Of a stretch of 64,000 nucleotides of DNA, positions 59,273 to 64,000 are shown piece after piece. The position numbers and the translations under genes were made by a program. The stretch's first letter is position 1. Every line of letters starts with the position of its first letter. The notes beneath the pieces are model-generated. The model did not search any database. It was given only the letters and a program-made list of their open reading frames with translations, and was not told where the DNA came from. Source of the DNA: an uncultured Lachnospiraceae bacterium (GTDB taxonomy: Bacteria > Bacillota > Clostridia > Lachnospirales > Lachnospiraceae); contig CAJTTO010000015.1 of the NCBI GenBank assembly GCA_910579275.1, forward strand, positions 1 through 64,000. Direction: 5' to 3'.

Positions 59273-60060
59273 GAAAATATGCAGTTATTTATCGGTCTGT
59301 ACTGATGGAAAATATGCAGTACGCGATGGACATTGTCATGGGATTTATCAGTTATTTTATGTTTATCTTTGTGTTTATACATCTGTGGAATTATATGTAT
59401 TCGTCTCCGGAGGAATTGATTTCCGGATATACGAGAGAGCAGATGATATGGTATACCATGATTACGGAGATGATGTGGTTTGGTGCGCGCTCCGGCACGG
59501 TGTCAGGGCAGGCGGCGACGGACATACGGGGAGGAAATATTGCGTATCTTATGAACAAGCCGTACCACTATACGATGTATATTCTTGCAAAGCACACGGG
59601 CGAGTGGAGCGTACAGCTTCCAATGTATGCAGTGTTTGCGGTTGTGATGGGCATGACGATGGTCGGGAAACTGCCGGCATTTCGGATTGTGACGCTTCTT
59701 GCAATCATTCCATGTATTATTCTGGGTATCACGATCAATGCTGTGTTCAAGCTGTGCATCAGCCTGATATCTTTCTGGATAGAAGATTCGAATCCGTTCC
59801 AGTGGCTGTATGACAAGATGATTCTGGTAGTCGGGACGATTTTTCCGATAGAAATATTTCCGGCACAGATGCAGCCGTTCCTGAAACTGACACCGATTTA
59901 CACCGTATGTTACGGGCCGGCAAAATTGGTTGTGGATTTTAATATGGAGAAATGTGTGGAGATATTAATAGCACAGACCATCTATCTGGCAGCTGGCTGT
60001 GGGATAATGCTCTTGATTTATGGAAGGGGGGTTAAGAAGCTCTATGTTAATGGCGGTTAA
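59269..60060 (+). CDS. ABC-2 type permease (COG4587-like)
   Basis: 263-aa membrane protein with about six helices (VMGFISYFMFIFVFIHLWNY; VTLLAIIPCIILGITINAVF; LIAQTIYLAAGCGIMLLIYG). The family segments MIWYTMITEMMWFGARSG, ATDIRGGNIAYLMNKPYHY and FPIEIFPAQMQPFLKLTPIY match ABC-2 permeases of the COG4587 type. Start ATG overlaps the ATPase stop. It overlaps the third gene by 17 bases. It is one half of the heterodimeric membrane part. Confidence 0.9.
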   Translation: MRKYAVIYRSVLMENMQYAMDIVMGFISYFMFIFVFIHLWNYMYSSPEELISGYTREQMIWYTMITEMMWFGARSGTVSGQAATDIRGGNIAYLMNKPYHYTMYILAKHTGEWSVQLPMYAVFAVVMGMTMVGKLPAFRIVTLLAIIPCIILGITINAVFKLCISLISFWIEDSNPFQWLYDKMILVVGTIFPIEIFPAQMQPFLKLTPIYTVCYGPAKLVVDFNMEKCVEILIAQTIYLAAGCGIMLLIYGRGVKKLYVNGG

Positions 60061-60838
60061 AAATCAAATACGTGTATGTGTACTGTCTACAAAATACAAC
60101 ATTATGCGGGAGATGCTTAATAAAGTAACATTCCTGACGAACATTTGTTTTATGGCACTCAACAATGCGGCATTTATCATCCAGTGGGTGATTTTGTTCC
60201 ATCTGAAAAAGGATATCGGCGGATATACCATGAAGGAGGTTATGCTGCTCTGGGGACTTGCGGCGAGTACATTTGGACTTGCGCGTATTTTGTTTAACAG
60301 GGCGTTTTCCCTGCCGGAGTTAATCATTAACGGTAAGCTGGATTCCTATTTGGTAATGCCGAAAAATGTCCTGCTGAGCGTGATCACATCCTCCACGAAC
60401 ACGTCGGCAATCGGTGATTTACTGTATGGTCTGACAGTGATGTGTATATTCAGCTTCAGTGTGGGGCGGCTGTTCCTTTTTCTTCTGTTTACGGTGACGG
60501 GGGCGGTAATCATAACCGCATTTGCAGTAATTATGGGCAGCCTGTCGTTCTGGTTTGTGCGGGCAGAAGCATTTGGAGTCCACATGATAAACAGTGTGAT
60601 ATCTTTTGCCACATATCCGGATGGCATTTTTCGAGGAAAAGTACGTTTTTTGCTCTACAATATTATTCCTGTAGGAATGTCGGTTTACATGCCGGTGCAT
60701 GTCATGACACATTTTGACATGCGAAGCCTGCTGACAGTGACTGGATATACCATCCTGATATCGGCGGCAGCTGTGTTTGTGTTCTACAGAGGACTGCGCA
60801 GATACTCTTCCAGCAATCTGATGGCAGCGCGGATGTAG
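60044..60838 (+). CDS. ABC-2 type permease (COG3694-like)
   Basis: 264-aa membrane protein, second half of the exporter channel. Six helices are expected (FLTNICFMALNNAAFIIQWV; FLLFTVTGAVIITAFAVIMG; TVTGYTILISAAAVFVFYRG). LWGLAASTFGLARILFNRAF and YLVMPKNVLLSVITSSTNT are family segments. ATG 60044 is taken as start (GGAAGGGGGG lies about 12 bases before it); ATGs at 60020 and 60050 are in frame. It overlaps the previous gene. No terminator is clear before the deacetylase gene 79 bases downstream. Confidence 0.9.
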   Translation: MLMAVKNQIRVCVLSTKYNIMREMLNKVTFLTNICFMALNNAAFIIQWVILFHLKKDIGGYTMKEVMLLWGLAASTFGLARILFNRAFSLPELIINGKLDSYLVMPKNVLLSVITSSTNTSAIGDLLYGLTVMCIFSFSVGRLFLFLLFTVTGAVIITAFAVIMGSLSFWFVRAEAFGVHMINSVISFATYPDGIFRGKVRFLLYNIIPVGMSVYMPVHVMTHFDMRSLLTVTGYTILISAAAVFVFYRGLRRYSSSNLMAARM

Positions 60839-60917
60839 GAAAGAACCCTGTTAATAATTTTGTCATACATCCTGCCAAGATATAATATATTTTATTAAAA
60901 GCTGGTTAGGGGTCAGT

Positions 60918-61784
60918 TTGTATATGCTTGGCAGAAGTAATGGAGACAATGATTCACAGACAAGCGGCGTGTTGATACAGTATATACATGATATATGCGC
61001 ATATCTGCGGGAAAAGGATTTCTCAAAAAAGGCTGTGACAATGGCGGCGGCTGTCTTGGTACTCACAGGGCTTTTGGGAATACATTACAAAGAGCAGGGA
61101 ACGCTGCTTCCCACGGTTGCAGGGGGAGGAGACAGGAATCTTCCCATATACTGCGTGCAGACAGAGGAACCAAAGATTGCATTGACGTTTGACGCGGCAT
61201 GGGGAAACGATGACACGCAGAAAATTATGGAAATATTAAAAAAACATGACGTGAAGGTGACTTTTTTTATGACTGGCGGGTGGGTGGAATCCTACCCCGA
61301 TGATGTGAAGATGATACTTGCCGAGGGGCACGACCTTGGAAACCACAGCCAGAATCACAAAAATATGAGCCAGATTTCCAATTCGGAAAAGGAAAAAGAA
61401 ATTATGTCAGTGCACAATAAGGTAAAAGAGCTTACAGGGTACGATATGTTTCTGTTCCGGCCGCCGTTTGGCGATTATGACGCAGCGCTTATCAAAACGG
61501 CAAAGAAGTGCGGATACTACGCGATTCAATGGGATGTTGACAGTCTGGACTGGAAAGACTATGGTGTGGACTCGATTATAAAGACAGTCACGCAAAATGC
61601 GCATCTCGGAAATGGTACGATTATCCTTTGCCATAATGGTGCAAAATATACGGCTGAGGCGTTAGACACTATGATAACAACGCTGAAAGAAGCCGGCTAT
61701 CAGTTTGTTCCCTTATCAGAGCTGATATACAGGGATAAATACCACATGGATCATGAAGGAAGACAGATTCCTGACAAGAAATAA
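60918..61784 (+). CDS. polysaccharide deacetylase family protein (PdaB/NodB type)
   Basis: 288-aa secreted or membrane-anchored NodB-fold deacetylase. One hydrophobic helix (AVTMAAAVLVLTGLLGIHYK, residues about 39-58) anchors it. The catalytic motifs are LTFDAAWGND (D92 base and metal), GNHSQNHKNM (metal ligands H143 and H147), FRPPFGDYD, and ILCHNGAKYT. It probably removes acetyl groups from peptidoglycan sugars; similarity to sporulation PdaB-type enzymes (FDAAWGND) suggests a sporulation role, which fits the organism. TTG 60918 has TTAGGGGTCAG before it; ATG 60924 is possible. A strong terminator follows. Confidence 0.9.
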   Translation: MYMLGRSNGDNDSQTSGVLIQYIHDICAYLREKDFSKKAVTMAAAVLVLTGLLGIHYKEQGTLLPTVAGGGDRNLPIYCVQTEEPKIALTFDAAWGNDDTQKIMEILKKHDVKVTFFMTGGWVESYPDDVKMILAEGHDLGNHSQNHKNMSQISNSEKEKEIMSVHNKVKELTGYDMFLFRPPFGDYDAALIKTAKKCGYYAIQWDVDSLDWKDYGVDSIIKTVTQNAHLGNGTIILCHNGAKYTAEALDTMITTLKEAGYQFVPLSELIYRDKYHMDHEGRQIPDKK

Positions 61785-61801
61785 AGAATATTCGAATGAA
61801 C

Positions 61802-61836
61802 AAAAAAATCCCGCTGAAATTCAGCGGGATTTTTTT
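61802..61836. terminator. bidirectional terminator
   Basis: AAAAAAATCCCGCTGA and TCAGCGGGATTTTTTT form a perfect 16-bp stem with a 3-base loop, serving the deacetylase gene and the converging lipoprotein gene. Confidence 0.93.
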
Positions 61837-61849
61837 GTCCGAATATGGA

Positions 61850-62212
61850 TTAGTTAGCTGCTTCTGTAGTAGCTGTCTCAGTAGTAGCTTCCTCAGTAGT
61901 AGCATCAGCGTCAGCTTCTTCTGTGGTAGCAGCGTCAGTAGCTTCTTCTGTAGTAGCATCAGCGTCAGCTTCCTCTGTGGTAGCAACATCAGTAGCTGCC
62001 TCTGTGTTCTCATCAACAACAGTTGTATCTTCGATAGAAGACTCTGCGATAGAAGACTCCTCAATAGAAGATTCCTCAATGGAAGACTCTTCAACAACGG
62101 AAGATGCCTCAACCGGCTCAACTGTATTAACGTCATCTTTTGAACCGCAAGCTGTAAGCATTGCTGAACCTAATGTAAGTGCCATAACTGTAGCTAAAAT
62201 TCTTTTCTTCAT
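61850..62212 (-). CDS. small low-complexity lipoprotein
   Basis: 120-aa lipoprotein. The signal peptide MKKRILATVMALTLGSAMLT ends in lipobox LTAC. The rest is entirely acidic low complexity: EESSIEESS units, then two copies of an 18-residue unit ATTEEADADATTEEATDA. No folded domain is apparent. ATG 62212 follows GGAGGAGAAAAATT; 23 in-frame codons upstream are rejected. The signal peptide and tail are like the N-terminus of the MalE lipoprotein without its binding domain. Could be a surface spacer, an abundant decoy or a gene remnant. Confidence 0.75.
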   Translation of the reverse strand: MKKRILATVMALTLGSAMLTACGSKDDVNTVEPVEASSVVEESSIEESSIEESSIAESSIEDTTVVDENTEAATDVATTEEADADATTEEATDAATTEEADADATTEEATTETATTEAAN

Positions 62213-62711
62213 AATTTTTCTCCTCCATTTGCGCATCCGCGCTGCACTATGTAGTGCGAAACTAAATTTCAGGAATGACAATTTTGTTTTTCGTTCCTGT
62301 TGTGCCTTACAAGTTCATTATTATACATAAATTTTTGCAAAGGTCAATAGAAAATTCAAAAATTTATTCATTTTATATTTACTTTATATTTACGATGGAT
62401 TCACAATTTGTTCACAAATAACGTCAAAAGTAATAGGAACCGTCTTGTTTTTATGTGTAAAATGCCTTTTAATCAGCTGACTGTGCACGTTTTTTGAACA
62501 TCGGACAAAAAGGATTCTTTCGTGCAAAACGGTGACAGACATGCTTGTAAGCGAGTGCAGTAAATATTTGTGAGGTTGTATCAGATAGGCAGGCAGTGTT
62601 ATAATCGGAATTGTTCGGAAACAAAAAACATTCTGTGTTTGGTGTTTTTATTTGCGAAGCAGTGTTTCTGCGACAGACTCGGATTTACGATAAAGAAAGG
62701 AATAGAGCACA
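62213..62711. other. intergenic region between divergent lipoprotein genes
   Basis: About 500 AT-rich bases with promoters for both sides; no gene seen. The plus-strand promoter is listed separately. GGAGGAGAAAAA on the minus strand serves the small lipoprotein. Confidence 0.6.
62576..62605 (+). promoter_or_regulatory. probable promoter of downstream lipoprotein gene
   Basis: TTGTAT at 62576-62581 and a perfect TATAAT at 62600-62605 with an 18-bp spacer, about 107 bases before the start codon. Confidence 0.5.
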
Positions 62712-63770
62712 ATGAGGATTGGAAACAGGATAAGGTACCTGGCAGGAATGCTGTTGGTTATGGCATTGGCGGCTGCGTGCGGTAATCAGGAAAAACAAGA
62801 TTCGGATGCCGCAAACGTTCTGTCCCCGCCGGATGCGGAAGAAGGCATTTCCTATGAGGGCATGGTGGATGGCGCGGCTGTCTGCGATAAGAAAAACTCG
62901 TTTGACACATTAAATGTGGCAACATACATCACAAAAATAGGGGATACATATTTTATCGCGGACTGTTATCACGACCAGATTATTTACCATGACAATATCA
63001 CAGACCCGTTGACAGAGTGGAGCGTGCTGACAGACGAGGTCCACTATGCGCATACAATTGCCTCGGATGGAACAATGATTCTTATTGACGACACGGAAAA
63101 TAACCGCCTGATGGCATTTCAGAAGACGCATGAAGGGTATGTGCATACGCAGAAGCTGGAAAATATAGGGATGCGTCCCCATTTTGTACAGTATGACGAA
63201 ACAAACCGTGTGTTTATGGCGTGGAGCTCCATCACAGGGGAGATGTATTTGGTAAAAAGGGCGCAGCAGGCAGATGCCAATGGATTTTATCCGCTCTATG
63301 TGGACAAGGTTTTGCGGCTTGACGAATTATTTGGCGTGTATGTGAGATCCTTTACGGTGCTCGAGGACGGCATTTATTTTGTGTCCGGCCATAATAACCA
63401 AAAGGTGATTAAGGCAGTGATCAATGATGCGGGGGATGGGTTTGACATCATACAGGAATACACCGCTGCAGATGAGATTGCAGGGATGGTGCAGCTAAAC
63501 AAAATAGATGATTTCTATTACATAACGGTTTCGACGGATAATCAGGAAAGTCAGGATTACGCCACGATAATCAGGACGGACAGTCTCGAAAAACTCTCCA
63601 CAGGTGAATACGAGGATATTTACGGACAATTTGGGCTGTCGAAAGGGACGCCGTACTATATAACAGAAATCGAAGGCAGATATTACATGGCACATCACAG
63701 AACCAGTGAAAATATCATAGCCTTCGATGTCAGGGACAACAGGATAGAAAATGTGGCAGTTCTCTATTAA
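62712..63770 (+). CDS. lipoprotein, beta-propeller-like, unknown function
   Basis: 352-aa lipoprotein. The signal RYLAGMLLVMALAAACGN contains lipobox LAAAC-type cysteine. The mature part has repeated short units of the type TYFIADCYHDQIIYHDNITD, MILIDDTENNRLMAFQK and FVSGHNNQKVIKAVI, suggesting a beta-propeller of NHL/YVTN kind; this is by eye. No catalytic motif is recognised. ATG 62712 follows AGAAAGGAATAGAGCACA. It ends 4 bases past the stop of the converging membrane gene. The two may act together, as surface lipoprotein and membrane enzyme, but that is only positional. Confidence 0.72.
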   Translation: MRIGNRIRYLAGMLLVMALAAACGNQEKQDSDAANVLSPPDAEEGISYEGMVDGAAVCDKKNSFDTLNVATYITKIGDTYFIADCYHDQIIYHDNITDPLTEWSVLTDEVHYAHTIASDGTMILIDDTENNRLMAFQKTHEGYVHTQKLENIGMRPHFVQYDETNRVFMAWSSITGEMYLVKRAQQADANGFYPLYVDKVLRLDELFGVYVRSFTVLEDGIYFVSGHNNQKVIKAVINDAGDGFDIIQEYTAADEIAGMVQLNKIDDFYYITVSTDNQESQDYATIIRTDSLEKLSTGEYEDIYGQFGLSKGTPYYITEIEGRYYMAHHRTSENIIAFDVRDNRIENVAVLY

Positions 63771-64000
63771 AGCTGCCTGTCATGCACAAAGGGCGACAGG
63801 ATGAGCAGCGGCAGGGCATAGAATGCGGCATATGCATAGCGGAATTCCGTGGCGACGGGCGTGGCGATGCACAATGTGGCAAACAAAAGGATAAAGGGCA
63901 GGCAAATCAATGCGTTTGCGGGTCTGCCCATGCGCAGGGAGAGCGCCGCGGACAGCAGGATCAGCCAGAAAATAAATCCCATACTCCAGAGCAGTCCATA
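63767..64000 (-). CDS. polytopic membrane protein, C-terminal end only
   Basis: The frame is open to the window edge, so the gene starts beyond 64000. The visible 77 residues contain two to three hydrophobic segments (MGFIFWLILLSAALSL; ALICLPFILLFATLCIATPV) and the ending ATEFRYAYAAFYALPLLILS. The RYxYxxxxxLPLL pattern near the end recalls the tails of large lipid-linked glycosyltransferase-like (GT39/DUF6020-type) membrane proteins, a tentative match only. Convergent with the lipoprotein gene, overlapping by 4 bases. Confidence 0.65.
   Translation of the reverse strand, partial: YGLLWSMGFIFWLILLSAALSLRMGRPANALICLPFILLFATLCIATPVATEFRYAYAAFYALPLLILSPFVHDRQL

Overview
The window looks like a chromosomal segment of a spore-forming member of Clostridia, most plausibly Lachnospiraceae. 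The basis is the mix of spoIIA and spoVA sporulation genes, a T-box-controlled valS, DUF1385, DUF4364 and DUF342/FapA proteins, iorAB, lipoproteins with Asp/Thr/Ala-rich linkers, strong GGAGG ribosome sites with frequent TTG/GTG starts, and mid-range GC. Genus cannot be fixed from the sequence alone.

Layout. 1-386: end of a tRNA array (Asp partial, Val, Leu, Arg) with a terminator. 387-7061: maltodextrin-type ABC importer (malE, malF, malG), a 51-codon membrane ORF and an extracellular GH13 lipoprotein amylase. 7046-10316: a frameshifted surface-protein remnant, a histidine phosphatase, a small hypothetical protein, repeats and an SH3b membrane protein with a Tyr/acidic tail. 10428-13794: valS with a promoter, an inserted repeat element, a T-box leader (GUA specifier) and tandem repeats. 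13851-18264: DUF342, folC, a small acidic ORF and a zinc-ribbon TPR protein. 18359-20096: spoIIAA-spoIIAB-sigF carrying a repeat insertion. 20281-24114: a DUF6033-like protein, then trkA-trkH. 24132-26441 (minus): PHP protein and an Orn/Lys/Arg decarboxylase. 26583-28215: spoVAA-AB-AC. 28273-29985 (minus): cytosolic GH13. 30228-31592: GGDEF/EAL protein. 31653-37230 (minus): iorA-iorB-carB. 37437-40429: acyl-CoA ligase and rarA. 40464-43127 (minus): DUF4364, radical SAM protein, malic enzyme. 43420-48495: rho, rpmE, DUF1385, prmC, prfA. 48494-50590: an AT-rich accessory patch. 50617-56497: EAL protein, helD, aroA. 56557-57873 (minus): membrane lipase. 58046-60838: leader peptide, attenuator and a three-gene ABC-2 exporter. 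60918-64000: polysaccharide deacetylase, two lipoproteins and the end of a membrane protein.

The most novel material is the accessory patch after prfA. A RelA/SpoT-synthetase-like gene overlaps a small DUF6718-like gene, and the pair is flanked by a 42-bp direct repeat that duplicates the 3' end of prfA. It is followed by a Uma2 nuclease gene split by a 160-bp TA-flanked MITE and fused to a second, decayed copy of the DUF6718-like gene. The pair has the architecture of a toxic small alarmone synthetase (toxSAS) toxin-antitoxin module; the function is inferred, not shown.

Other notable points are a leader peptide with mutually exclusive RNA hairpins ahead of the ABC exporter, a family of small inverted-repeat elements (some with 8-9 bp target duplications) sitting in the valS leader, inside the spoIIA operon and elsewhere, and a 90-nt palindrome between malE and malF.
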